From the NCBI GenBank assembly GCA_037783545.1, contig JBBELK010000369.1, positions 434,001 through 498,000 on the forward strand: a stretch of 64,000 nt of DNA, in the 5' to 3' direction. Position numbers and translations under genes: made by a program. This DNA is from Henricia sp. BOLD:AAB3569 (Eukaryota; Echinodermata; Asteroidea; Spinulosida; Echinasteridae). The notes beneath the pieces are model-generated. The model saw only the letters and a program-made list of their open reading frames with translations. It made no database searches and was not told the DNA's origin. Positions 58,801 through 60,272 of the stretch are shown piece after piece; position 1 is the first letter of the stretch, and each line of letters opens with the position of its first letter.

Positions 58801-59552
58801 ACGCCGGTATTGGGTATTTTCCTATACCTTCACCGTTGAAGGTATTGTCGATATGCATACGTATTGCACTATTGAACTCGCCTCAGGTCAAGCACCACAA
58901 ATACCGACTCTTAAGAGTCATTTCTACCTTCATTGTATGAATCTTCTCGCCAAAAGATCATACATTGCAACACTCCGAGGCGGCTGCCACGGAGCGAGAT
59001 TTGCTACACTGACAGGCCGTCCACAGCCGTCAAGTTCAAAACGCGGTGTGTACAATTTAATGGTGGACAATGGACGTGTTTACACGTCAACCGTGGAATA
59101 CAGCAGCAAAGCTGACGTTTTTAACTCGTCAACCGCCCCTGTGACTATACATTGCCAGAACGTGTCAAGTGGTCAAACACATATTTTTGGATGGAAGTGT
59201 AATTCCTGAAAACTGATTGTAAGGCAGACATCTTAACCACTCGACGACCAAACTTGCCAGTGTCTAGTATCATGCAGAAGGTTGTGTGGGTTCGAGTCCC
59301 ACCCGAGCATGCTATGAGTTTTTAGTGTGTGCCCTACAAAAAGCACTTAGTATATAATGCATACCATGTCGTGTAAGCACAAGTGAATTTTTTTCAGTGG
59401 ATTTCATATATTTTTTTGTGATAACATTTGTGTGTTTTTTTTCTTCATTAATTTTTTTTGGCTGTTTCCCCACACAGGAGCAGTACCAGTTTTGCTACCG
59501 CGCCATGATGGAGTACCTCGACTCGTTCGACCACTACGCCAACTTCAAGTAA
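12570..59552 (+). CDS. Receptor-type protein tyrosine phosphatase gene 2 (Ig/EGF/FN3 ectodomain, tandem PTP)
   Basis: I joined 38 exons in frame (5,562 nt, 1,853 residues; 1,856 with a 9-nt microexon). Order by residue: signal peptide 1-21, Ig 22-123, EGF 124-166, Ig 167-262, EGF 263-305, Ig 306-411, two calcium-binding EGF 412-494, EGF 495-543, Ig 544-639, I-set Ig 640-736, FN3 x4 737-1199 with RRKKR at about 1149, TM about 1205-1228, PTP D1 about 1257-1541, PTP D2 about 1590-1856. The protein should sit in the plasma membrane, sense an extracellular ligand or cell contact, and remove phosphate from phosphotyrosine inside the cell. D1 keeps KNRY, WPD and [10 protein letters not shown], so it should be active. 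D2 keeps [10 protein letters not shown] but has KNRL and WPE, as in LAR. The C-terminal SFDHY is LAR-like. I know no vertebrate receptor with this ectodomain. The domain calls are near certain; the ligand is unknown. Confidence 0.93.
12674..12834 (-). mobile_element. tRNA-derived SINE S3 flanked by 23-bp inverted repeats
   Basis: 12674-12696 and 12812-12834 are exact inverted copies. Between them, the minus strand reads a tRNA-like GGGTTCGAGTCCCACC B box. Relatives are at 44855-45010 (minus) and 59213-59320 (plus). It lies just after the exon 1 donor. Confidence 0.6.
14264..14419. mobile_element. Hairpin MITE C, copy 1
   Basis: Near-perfect palindrome: TTAAAGGTACAGGCTCATCA at the left, GAGCCTGTGCCTTTAA at the right, with CGCAGCTCCA inverted in the middle. 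Copies at 16853-16968 and 34050-34191. The next element (family A) starts immediately after it. Confidence 0.75.
14419..14839. mobile_element. MITE A, copy 2
   Basis: Starts GGTAGAACACATGATTGGT directly after element C and ends ATACCAATCGTGTAG, where it runs into an M fragment. Internal CACTTCGCCCTGAAC and inverted GGCGAAGTGG runs. Confidence 0.65.
15099..15532. mobile_element. Foldback MITE with CAGGGGTCGCAATTA ends
   Basis: Left end CAGGGGTCGCAATTAGC, right end TTAATTTTGACCCCTG. Many ACTAGT and GACTAG motifs inside. A similar design (GCAGGGCTCGAATTTC ends) is at 62496-62726. Confidence 0.6.
15702..16855. mobile_element. MITE A copy 3, split by element B
   Basis: The left half (15702-15939) begins TTTAAAGGTAGAACACATG; the right half (16764-16855) ends CATGTGTTCTACCTTTAA. 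The halves join to a full family A element when 15940-16763 plus one TTA is removed. Confidence 0.75.
15940..16763. mobile_element. Element B (824 bp), inserted in MITE A with TTA duplication
   Basis: Terminal inverted repeats CACCGCGTTTACACTCGA and TCGAGTGTGAACGGGGTG, flanked on both sides by TTA. A perfect palindrome around GACCCGGGTC lies inside. 3-bp TWA duplications are typical of PIF/Harbinger transposons; that assignment is inference. No transposase was found, so the element is non-autonomous. Confidence 0.75.
16853..16968. mobile_element. Hairpin MITE C, copy 2
   Basis: Shorter copy with one arm partly deleted: TTAAAGGCACAGGCACGTCA at the left, GACGAGCCTATGCCTTTAA at the right. It abuts the right end of MITE A copy 3 and shares the TTTAAAGG boundary. 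Confidence 0.7.
17872..18450. mobile_element. MITE with TATATGGGTCATTCCATGAA ends
   Basis: The left end TATATGGGTCATTCCATGAA is inverted exactly at the right end (TTCATGGAATGACCCATATA), and the match extends into GTTGAGGAAC. About 580 bp with no coding frame. Confidence 0.75.
18809..19114 (+). CDS. Gene 2 exon 2: Ig-like domain 1
   Basis: 306 nt, phase 1-1. Cys pair in LNCEVNL and SGTYVCTV. The core Trp of a standard Ig fold is absent. Acceptor CCTACTAG, donor T|GTAAGT. Confidence 0.85.
19194..19572. mobile_element. Long inverted-repeat element
   Basis: The left arm (CACGCTAATGGGCCTATTTG, AATAAGTCAATAATTCC) is repeated inverted at the right, with a CCGTTACATACG / TATGTAACGG inner pair. The arms together cover most of the 380 bp. 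Confidence 0.75.
20520..20642. mobile_element. Near-perfect 120-bp palindrome
   Basis: CGAAACTTTACGCAATTGCG is mirrored by CGCAATTGCGTAAAGTTTCG. The ends AGCAGCCGATTTC and GAAATCGACTGCT also pair. It would form a strong cruciform or hairpin. Confidence 0.8.
20759..20887 (+). CDS. Gene 2 exon 3: EGF-like domain 1
   Basis: 129 nt, phase 1-1. Laminin/MEGF-type start [17 protein letters not shown] with eight Cys; the last loops are unusual ([12 protein letters not shown]). Confidence 0.85.
21083..21150 (-). repeat. tRNA-like sequence (SINE head)
   Basis: The minus strand reads TAGCTCAATTGGTAGGGCGT and a GGTTTGAATCCCA B box. A second TAGCTCAATTGGTAGGGCGT lies at about 21288 on the plus strand. 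The stems are imperfect, so this is a tRNA-derived repeat rather than a working tRNA gene. Confidence 0.5.
21455..21742 (+). CDS. Gene 2 exon 4: Ig-like domain 2
   Basis: 288 nt, phase 1-1. [16 protein letters not shown] closely matches [15 protein letters not shown] of Ig domain 1, and SGTYTCRA closes the fold. Again no core Trp. Confidence 0.87.
21743..22503 (+). other. Gene 2 intron 4
   Basis: About 21770-22250 contains GATC- and GAGCTCGG-rich inverted segments (CTCAGGATCAAG against TCGGGATCAAG) and probably is a worn MITE. No exon was seen. Confidence 0.4.
22504..22632 (+). CDS. Gene 2 exon 5: EGF-like domain 2
   Basis: 129 nt like exon 3, phase 1-1. [17 protein letters not shown], then [14 protein letters not shown]: eight Cys in the MEGF pattern. 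Confidence 0.88.
22718..23086 (-). mobile_element. Full-length SINE S1, minus strand
   Basis: The head on the minus strand reads GGGATACCGTGGCCGAGCGG (Leu/Ser tRNA-like) with B box GGTTCGAACC. Then comes the TTCGGAAGGGATGTAAAGCC core, and an (ATT)n tail at 22718. This is the most complete copy in the window. Confidence 0.8.
23810..24127 (+). CDS. Gene 2 exon 6: Ig-like domain 3
   Basis: 318 nt, phase 1-1. [19 protein letters not shown] and SGLYVCRV follow the same Trp-less Ig pattern as domains 1, 2 and 4. Confidence 0.86.
24219..24525. mobile_element. MITE N, full-length copy
   Basis: Begins TTTAAAGGAGCGTATTCAGA and ends CTGGACACGATCCTTTAA. This copy defines the family ends. Confidence 0.65.
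24540..25236. mobile_element. Element D, copy 1
   Basis: Ends GGGGCGGTATTCTCAAAACG and GTTTTGTGAATACCGCCCC. Internal CTTAAGT repeats and CGCGCGTATGATGCA short repeats. Confidence 0.7.
25237..25888. mobile_element. Element D, copy 2, directly abutting copy 1
   Basis: Same ends and same internal order as copy 1 (about 650 bp). They meet at CGCCCCAGGGGCGG with only one or two bases between. Confidence 0.7.
26074..26196 (+). CDS. Gene 2 exon 7: calcium-binding EGF domain 1
   Basis: DVDEC start, then [12 protein letters not shown]: the calcium-binding EGF consensus with the Asn/Asp hydroxylation motif. Six Cys. 123 nt, phase 1-1. Confidence 0.92.
26197..26723 (+). other. Gene 2 intron 7
   Basis: AT-rich; I see nothing in it beyond splice signals. 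Confidence 0.5.
26724..26849 (+). CDS. Gene 2 exon 8: calcium-binding EGF domain 2
   Basis: [26 protein letters not shown]. 126 nt, phase 1-1. Paired with exon 7 as a tandem duplicate. Confidence 0.92.
27279..27446. mobile_element. Small foldback element in intron 8
   Basis: GGGAAGACACACAAATCT at the left against AGATTTGTGTTCTTCCC at the right. Inner GTCGGTACCGACAG and CTGCACGAAGGG are also mirrored. Confidence 0.65.
27555..27701 (+). CDS. Gene 2 exon 9: EGF-like domain 5
   Basis: 147 nt, phase 1-1. [12 protein letters not shown], then [14 protein letters not shown], the MEGF-type pattern of exons 3 and 5 with a longer middle loop. Confidence 0.85.
27865..28455 (+). mobile_element. SINE with an internal 134-bp triplication
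   Basis: tRNA-like head (GTGGTCTAGTGG and GGGTTCGAGCCCC), then GGGCAAGACACTTAATC. The segment starting CTGATAGGG occurs at 28037, 28171 and 28305, exactly 134 bp apart. The tail GCTATACAAGTGTCCACC is LINE-like. The long minus-strand frames here are artefacts of the tandem repeat. Confidence 0.75.
28681..28910. mobile_element. MITE with GTGTGGTTCTGAAAAGAACC ends
   Basis: The left end GTGTGGTTCTGAAAAGAACC and CGGTGAGTG are mirrored by CACTCACCGG and AGAACCACAC at the right. Confidence 0.65.
28994..29281 (+). CDS. Gene 2 exon 10: Ig-like domain 4
   Basis: 288 nt, phase 1-1. [18 protein letters not shown] and NGLYRCEA. Same length and pattern as exon 4. Confidence 0.85.
29436..29912. mobile_element. 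Composite element L, copy 1
   Basis: 29436-29800 recurs on the minus strand at 38548-38955 and 39352-39661. 29807-29912 is a small inverted repeat (GGGATTAAAAGTAGGTTTGG and its complement) related to 38440-38565. Confidence 0.65.
30437..30696. mobile_element. hAT-type MITE
   Basis: CAGGGGCGGATCCAGG at the left, GGATCCGCCCCTG at the right: the terminal sequence of a very common animal hAT element. GTGCC flanks both sides. Confidence 0.65.
30989..31279 (+). CDS. Gene 2 exon 11: I-set Ig domain 5
   Basis: 291 nt, phase 1-1. A textbook Ig fold: VNCTV, ITWFSV (core Trp present), [14 protein letters not shown]. Confidence 0.9.
31304..31568 (+). mobile_element. tRNA-derived SINE (S1-related)
   Basis: CACGGCCGAGCGGTCTAGTG head, GGGTTCGAGTCC B box, CTTGGGCAAGGCACTT, and a tail GTGCTATATCAAACTCC followed by ATTAT. 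Confidence 0.7.
31568..31846. mobile_element. Foldback MITE
   Basis: Left TATAGAGCTTTATCACGTTG, right ACCGTGATAAAGGTCTATT. A half copy lies at 35643-35725, fused to a SINE fragment. Confidence 0.6.
32140..32335. mobile_element. Foldback MITE Q
   Basis: GTAAAGGAGGCATTTTGGCA at the left and TGCCAAAATGCCCCCTTTAC at the right. A half copy is at 17200-17300. Confidence 0.65.
32778..33068 (+). CDS. Gene 2 exon 12: FN3 domain 1
   Basis: 291 nt in one exon, phase 1-1. [34 protein letters not shown]: the Trp and Tyr of FN3 strands B and F. Confidence 0.87.
33187..33870 (-). mobile_element. SINE S2 interrupted by element B
   Basis: The outer parts (33187-33303 and 33788-33870) match the SINE at 35945-36140. 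The minus strand carries the tRNA-like head. Confidence 0.6.
33304..33787. mobile_element. Element B copy 2 (484 bp), ATA duplication
   Basis: CACCGCGTTTACACTCGAAT at the left, CGAGTGTAAACAGGGGTG at the right, flanked on both sides by ATA. Same GACCCGGGTC core as copy 1. Confidence 0.75.
34050..34191. mobile_element. Hairpin MITE C, copy 3
   Basis: TTAAAGGCACAGGCTCGTCA at the left, TGACGAGCCTGTGCCTTTAA at the right; almost perfect palindrome. Confidence 0.8.
34194..34904. mobile_element. Element with CAGGGGCGGTATTCAAT ends, holding a nested MITE
   Basis: Outer ends CAGGGGCGGTATTCAAT and ATTGAATACCGCCCCAG. Inside, 34463-34703 has its own ends GGGGCTAATTTCATGGCGCT and AGCGCCATGAAATTGGCCCC. 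It abuts MITE C copy 3. Confidence 0.7.
35431..35574 (+). CDS. Gene 2 exon 13: FN3 domain 2, first half
   Basis: 144 nt, phase 1-1. [31 protein letters not shown]. Confidence 0.87.
35945..36140 (-). mobile_element. SINE S2 copy
   Basis: The minus strand has a CCTGGTTCGAATCCCG B box near 36075. The plus strand shows GAAGAAATGCTCAGTTTTA, shared with 33190 and 55700. Confidence 0.6.
36441..36584 (+). CDS. Gene 2 exon 14: FN3 domain 2, second half
   Basis: 144 nt, phase 1-1. [18 protein letters not shown] is the FN3 E-F hallmark. Acceptor ACCTTACAG. Confidence 0.9.
36609..36856. mobile_element. Foldback MITE
   Basis: TGGGTCTTTCTGTAAATTAG at the left, CTAATTTATAGAAAGACCCA at the right; CCCCCGTTACAC / GTGTAACGGGGG inside. 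Confidence 0.7.
37363..37686. mobile_element. MITE M, full copy in intron 14
   Basis: TTAAAGGCCCTATGTATCAT at the left, TGCAAATGATACAATGGGCC and TTTAA at the right. The AAAAAAGTCC / GGACTTTTTT centre is a hairpin. Confidence 0.7.
37858..37961 (+). CDS. Gene 2 exon 15: FN3 domain 3, first half
   Basis: 104 nt, phase 1 to 0. [31 protein letters not shown]. Donor GAG|GTAAGA. Confidence 0.9.
38440..38955. mobile_element. Composite element L, copy 2 (minus orientation)
   Basis: 38440-38565 is a hairpin (AACCGGATAGGGTCCTGGGC mirrored). 38566-38955 matches the reverse of 29436-29800. It ends with GGTATTTATGAAT 27 bases before the exon 16 acceptor. Confidence 0.65.
38983..39196 (+). CDS. Gene 2 exon 16: FN3 domain 3, second half
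   Basis: 214 nt, phase 0 to 1. [33 protein letters not shown]. Confidence 0.88.
39352..39661. mobile_element. Element L, copy 3 (minus orientation)
   Basis: Same TATTTATGAAT end, 18 bases before the exon 17 acceptor. It shares TGTGTTCCATACGCG-like and GCGTAATGCAAGCGTG-like segments with copy 2. Confidence 0.6.
39680..39800 (+). CDS. Gene 2 exon 17: membrane-proximal FN3, start
   Basis: 121 nt, phase 1 to 2. A proline run, then [15 protein letters not shown] and SRNGNIR, typical of the last FN3 of kappa/mu-type and LAR-type receptors. Confidence 0.85.
40440..40586 (+). CDS. Gene 2 exon 18: membrane-proximal FN3, middle
   Basis: 147 nt, phase 2-2. [12 protein letters not shown] and [20 protein letters not shown]. 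Confidence 0.85.
40604..40800 (+). mobile_element. SINE S1 copy
   Basis: GTACTGTGGCCGAGTGGTTT head and CCTTCGGAAGGGATGTAAAG core. An M fragment follows (40805-40945). Confidence 0.7.
41153..41368. mobile_element. Foldback element in intron 18
   Basis: TAGACTTGCCC at the left, GGGCAAGTCTA at the right. CAGTACTCCCTCTGGAC is mirrored by GTCCAGAGGGAGTACTG. The short frames here are not genes. Confidence 0.65.
41569..41749 (+). CDS. Gene 2 exon 19: FN3 4 with furin-type site
   Basis: 181 nt, phase 2 to 0. [17 protein letters not shown] carries a strong dibasic proprotein convertase motif, followed by [17 protein letters not shown]. Cleavage would give two non-covalently held chains, as known for LAR and kappa/mu receptors. 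Confidence 0.87.
42515..43362. mobile_element. Nested foldback element H
   Basis: Outer ends TTAAGCCCGGTATACA and TGTATACCGGGCTTAA. An inner inverted pair (CACCAATCCGGTAA, CCGCCATAGCTGGGGG) is closed by about 42890. It carries a short CGCGACGCGCCCGCCTTTG tandem at 42663-42735 and many CAACTCAACT units. Confidence 0.7.
43525..43567 (+). CDS. Gene 2 exon 20: end of ectodomain
   Basis: 43 nt, phase 0 to 1: [14 protein letters not shown]. Acceptor GCATTTCAG, donor G|GTGAGG. Confidence 0.8.
43838..43930 (-). mobile_element. LINE/SINE 3' tail with (AAT)n
   Basis: The minus strand reads GGATATGGCGCTTTACCAAG and then (ATT)n, the usual end of CR1/L2-related elements. Confidence 0.5.
43935..44130. 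mobile_element. MITE O, copy 1
   Basis: GGGCTCGAAATAGACCC and an inverted GGTTCCGAAAAGTCACG pair. Copy 2 lies at 50597-50790. Confidence 0.55.
44642..44650 (+). CDS. Gene 2 possible 9-nt microexon
   Basis: CCATAG|GCAAAGGAA|GTGAGT. It is phase 1-1 and would add three residues (about Gly-Lys-Gly) just before the TM segment. Exons 20 and 21 also join in frame without it. Confidence 0.35.
44855..45010 (-). mobile_element. SINE S3 copy
   Basis: Shares TATACTCGGTGCTT and the tRNA-like GGGTTCGAGTCCCACC (minus strand) with 12674-12834. Confidence 0.55.
45228..45309 (+). CDS. Gene 2 exon 21: transmembrane helix
   Basis: 82 nt, phase 1 to 2. [20 protein letters not shown] continues hydrophobic through IGLIFM, then basic residues in exon 22, which fixes the cytoplasmic side. 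Confidence 0.93.
45631..45710 (+). CDS. Gene 2 exon 22: juxtamembrane
   Basis: [15 protein letters not shown]. 80 nt, phase 2 to 1. The donor G|GTACTT is weak. Confidence 0.8.
45847..45950 (+). CDS. Gene 2 exon 23: juxtamembrane/D1 start, GC donor
   Basis: [13 protein letters not shown] and IFKNEYK, as in LAR-type receptors. 104 nt, phase 1 to 0. The donor reads AAG|GCGAGT: a GC-AG intron. Confidence 0.87.
46895..47173. mobile_element. MITE with ATGCTACAGTCACACGGTC ends
   Basis: The left end is mirrored by GACCGTGTGACTGTAGCAT at the right. The interior is rich in TACGGAT units. Confidence 0.75.
47388..47478 (+). CDS. Gene 2 exon 24: D1 KNRY motif
   Basis: 91 nt, phase 0 to 1. [13 protein letters not shown]: the Tyr of the phosphotyrosine recognition loop is present. 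Confidence 0.93.
47840..47960 (+). repeat. 11-bp tandem repeat (CACAAGTCCGT)
   Basis: About ten direct copies, with CACAAGTCCCT variants near the end. Confidence 0.9.
48449..48525 (+). CDS. Gene 2 exon 25: D1 DYINA motif
   Basis: 77 nt, phase 1 to 0. FDQSRVKI and [11 protein letters not shown]. Same length as D2 exon 33. Confidence 0.95.
48690..48970. mobile_element. MITE A copy 4 (fragment)
   Basis: GAAATGTTCACAGATTTACA, CACTTCGCCC and ACCAATCATGTGTTCTACC. The right end is intact and the left end is lost. Confidence 0.65.
48997..49033 (+). CDS. Gene 2 exon 26: D1 FIAAQG
   Basis: 37 nt, phase 0 to 1: [13 protein letters not shown]2 has no intron at the matching place. Confidence 0.9.
49178..49460 (+). 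mobile_element. SINE S1, nearly full copy
   Basis: GGTACCGTGGCCGAGTGGTT head, GGGTTCGATACCC B box, CCTTCGGAAGGGATGTAAAG core. Confidence 0.8.
49883..49980 (+). CDS. Gene 2 exon 27: D1 DFWRMIWE
   Basis: 98 nt, phase 1 to 0. [16 protein letters not shown] and [12 protein letters not shown]. Confidence 0.95.
49981..50403 (+). other. Gene 2 intron 27
   Basis: No mobile element recognised for certain. GGGTTGA and GGGGTGAAA motifs suggest a worn repeat like that around 12900-13560. Confidence 0.4.
50404..50523 (+). CDS. Gene 2 exon 28: D1 CAEYWPEE
   Basis: 120 nt, phase 0-0. [11 protein letters not shown], the K-C-x-x-YWP motif of PTP domains. Confidence 0.95.
50597..50790. mobile_element. MITE O, copy 2
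   Basis: GGACACACCGGCTTCGTTGG and GAGCTCGAAATAGACCC; same family as 43935-44130. Confidence 0.55.
51018..51208 (+). CDS. Gene 2 exon 29: D1 WPD loop and catalytic Cys
   Basis: 191 nt, phase 0 to 2. [12 protein letters not shown] gives the general-acid Asp; NIVIHC ends with the nucleophilic Cys (about residue 1495). Confidence 0.96.
51209..52077 (+). other. Gene 2 intron 29
   Basis: 51465-51828 is a diverged copy of MITE N (ends AAAGGAGCATGACC and GGTCACACTCCTTTAA). Otherwise nothing seen; TG repeats stand before the acceptor. Confidence 0.5.
52078..52213 (+). CDS. Gene 2 exon 30: D1 signature loop
   Basis: 136 nt. The junction restores [10 protein letters not shown]; then [19 protein letters not shown], the Q-loop helix. 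Confidence 0.96.
52217..52470 (+). repeat. C-rich minisatellite (CCCCAGCCCCAACCTAC) after the exon 30 donor
   Basis: Tandem CCCCAGCCCC units start four bases after the exon 30 end. All three forward frames stay open through most of it, so the long frames here are a by-product. Confidence 0.9.
52579..52725 (+). CDS. Gene 2 exon 31: D1 end and D1-D2 linker
   Basis: 147 nt, phase 0-0. [21 protein letters not shown], the LAR-like junction between the two domains. Confidence 0.93.
52840..53115. mobile_element. MITE N copy, minus orientation
   Basis: Reverse of 385-660, with AAACTAATTTATCTGGTTCC and TGTTTTCTTCCAATGG. Confidence 0.65.
53392..53485 (+). CDS. Gene 2 exon 32: D2 start (KNRL)
   Basis: 94 nt, phase 0 to 1. 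[16 protein letters not shown] replaces KNRY. Confidence 0.93.
53950..54065 (-). mobile_element. tRNA-derived SINE S4, copy 1
   Basis: The minus strand reads GCCTTATAGCTCAGCTGGTA, then GGGGTTCGAATCCC and GATAAGGCCC. D and T arms are recognisable but the anticodon stem has an extra base, so I call it a repeat. Confidence 0.55.
54185..54295 (-). mobile_element. tRNA-derived SINE S4, copy 2
   Basis: Same flank (GAGAAAAATCGTAAGGGCC) and the same tRNA-like body as copy 1, with a CTAGAGCGTCTG change. Confidence 0.55.
54436..54512 (+). CDS. Gene 2 exon 33: D2 NYINA motif
   Basis: 77 nt, phase 1 to 0. [11 protein letters not shown] and [10 protein letters not shown]. Confidence 0.95.
54637..55211. 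mobile_element. Giant palindrome G (about 570 bp)
   Basis: The left arm (GCCGCACACGAGAGCTATGT, GGCCGATGGCGTAAGGAGAT, TAAATGTAGCTGGCCAATTA) is repeated inverted on the right with few changes. Each arm also contains smaller inverted pairs (GAGAGCTA and TAGCTCTC). Very CG-rich centre. Confidence 0.85.
55439..55573 (+). CDS. Gene 2 exon 34: D2 AYIAAQGP and DFWRLIWE
   Basis: 135 nt, phase 0-0. It equals D1 exons 26 plus 27 (37 + 98) with no intron. Confidence 0.96.
55589..56380 (-). mobile_element. SINE S2 split by a foldback element
   Basis: The outer parts match 35945-36140. 55738-56177 is an insert with ends TGCATAGTTCCGA and TCGGAACTATGCA. After it, GGGGGAAAACCCCTACACAA is repeated about four times (56178-56275). 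Confidence 0.65.
56447..56578 (+). CDS. Gene 2 exon 35: D2 CSKYWP
   Basis: 132 nt, phase 0-0. [12 protein letters not shown] and EYTIRDLEV. Confidence 0.93.
56590..56740 (+). repeat. Degenerate tandem GTGCGTTACAA / GAGTC units
   Basis: Short direct repeats just after the exon 35 donor, drifting to CCCAAGTCAA units. Confidence 0.6.
56749..57290 (-). pseudogene. CR1/L2-like LINE 3' fragment (reverse transcriptase C-terminal region)
   Basis: The minus-strand frame contains [36 protein letters not shown] and [14 protein letters not shown], the conserved tail of non-LTR retrotransposon ORF2. It stops near 56871. A 3' UTR with GCGCTATATAAATGTAATTA and (ATT)n ends it at about 56749. It is heavily 5'-truncated and not able to move by itself. 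Confidence 0.85.
57338..57489 (+). CDS. Gene 2 exon 36: D2 WPE loop and Cys
   Basis: 152 nt, phase 0 to 2. [14 protein letters not shown] has Glu in place of the general-acid Asp; VLVHC carries the Cys (about residue 1786). Confidence 0.95.
58020..58362. mobile_element. MITE N copy in intron 36
   Basis: TCCTTGGGAAGAAAACAGGA, GGAACGGATAAATTAGTTTA, TCTGGACACACTCCTTAAAG. Confidence 0.65.
58386..58521 (+). CDS. Gene 2 exon 37: D2 signature loop
   Basis: 136 nt. The junction restores [10 protein letters not shown]; then [19 protein letters not shown]. Same length as D1 exon 30 and gene 1 exon 2371-2506. Confidence 0.96.
58771..58888. mobile_element. Small foldback element
   Basis: ACCTGGGGCGAGTTCAATAG at the left, CTATTGAACTCGCC and TCAGGT at the right. 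ACCTTCAACGG-type centre. Confidence 0.7.
58889..59212 (+). other. Intron 37 segment of higher GC, function unknown
   Basis: It keeps one forward frame open (58751-59209), but the frame begins in a palindrome and has no domain I know. It may be a worn transposon or retrogene piece. Confidence 0.3.
59213..59320 (+). mobile_element. SINE S3 head
   Basis: GGGTTCGAGTCCCACC B box on the plus strand, same family as 12674-12834. Confidence 0.5.
59478..59552 (+). CDS. Gene 2 exon 38: last coding exon
   Basis: 75 nt. [20 protein letters not shown], then a short tail and TAA at 59550-59552. A LAR-like C-terminus. Confidence 0.96.
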   Translation, partial: EQYQFCYRAMMEYLDSFDHYANFK

Positions 59553-59885
59553 ACCAAGATCAACACCGGTAAGCCCCACCCCCTTACAACCCCAAGCTCC
59601 ACCCACATCATTACAGTACTACACAATATGCACATTACAGAAATCCCCAGATTAAATTGGGCGAAAATATCCCACAGATTTTGATAAAAAAAATGAATGT
59701 CTGACATTCCAAGATATTTTGATTATGCATGCAGCGAGTTATGAATATGTATAGCTTCATTGAAATCAGAAATGTACTTTTTTTTTATATATGTGATGAA
59801 AGTAGTACGTATTTTGCCAAACTATAACTGGATATTTTGTATTATTCGTAGAAGTAGACCTAGGCATAATTTTGTGGTGCTGTTT

Positions 59886-60272
59886 AAAGGTAGAAGACGT
59901 GATTGGTATCTTGAAAGTCGGGAAATGTTCACAGATTTACACAGAAATCTTCCCCTGAAATGGTTTTGTCTGAAGTGCTATATTCTTTGAGAAATGAGTA
60001 AAACAATGAATTTTTGTCTCATGAGACGAAAATTCACTTTACCCCAAAACCACTTCGCCCTGGACCACTTTGCCCCAGAACCACTTCACCCATGACCACT
60101 TCGCCCAAAAGCCGTGGTTCAGGGCAAAGTGGTTTTGGGGCAAAGTGACTGGAAGTTTTTTTTTTACTGTTTTCTCAAAAGTTTCTCAGGTTGGTTTTAA
60201 TCATGGATATCTTTAATCACACAGGGAGATAAAACTATTTGTAACGGTTTACCAATCATGTGTTCTACCTTT
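59886..60272. mobile_element. MITE A, copy 5 (full length)
   Basis: TTTAAAGGTAGAAGACGTG at the left, CATGTGTTCTACCTTT at the right; TTCGCCC runs in inverted arrangement. Confidence 0.75.
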
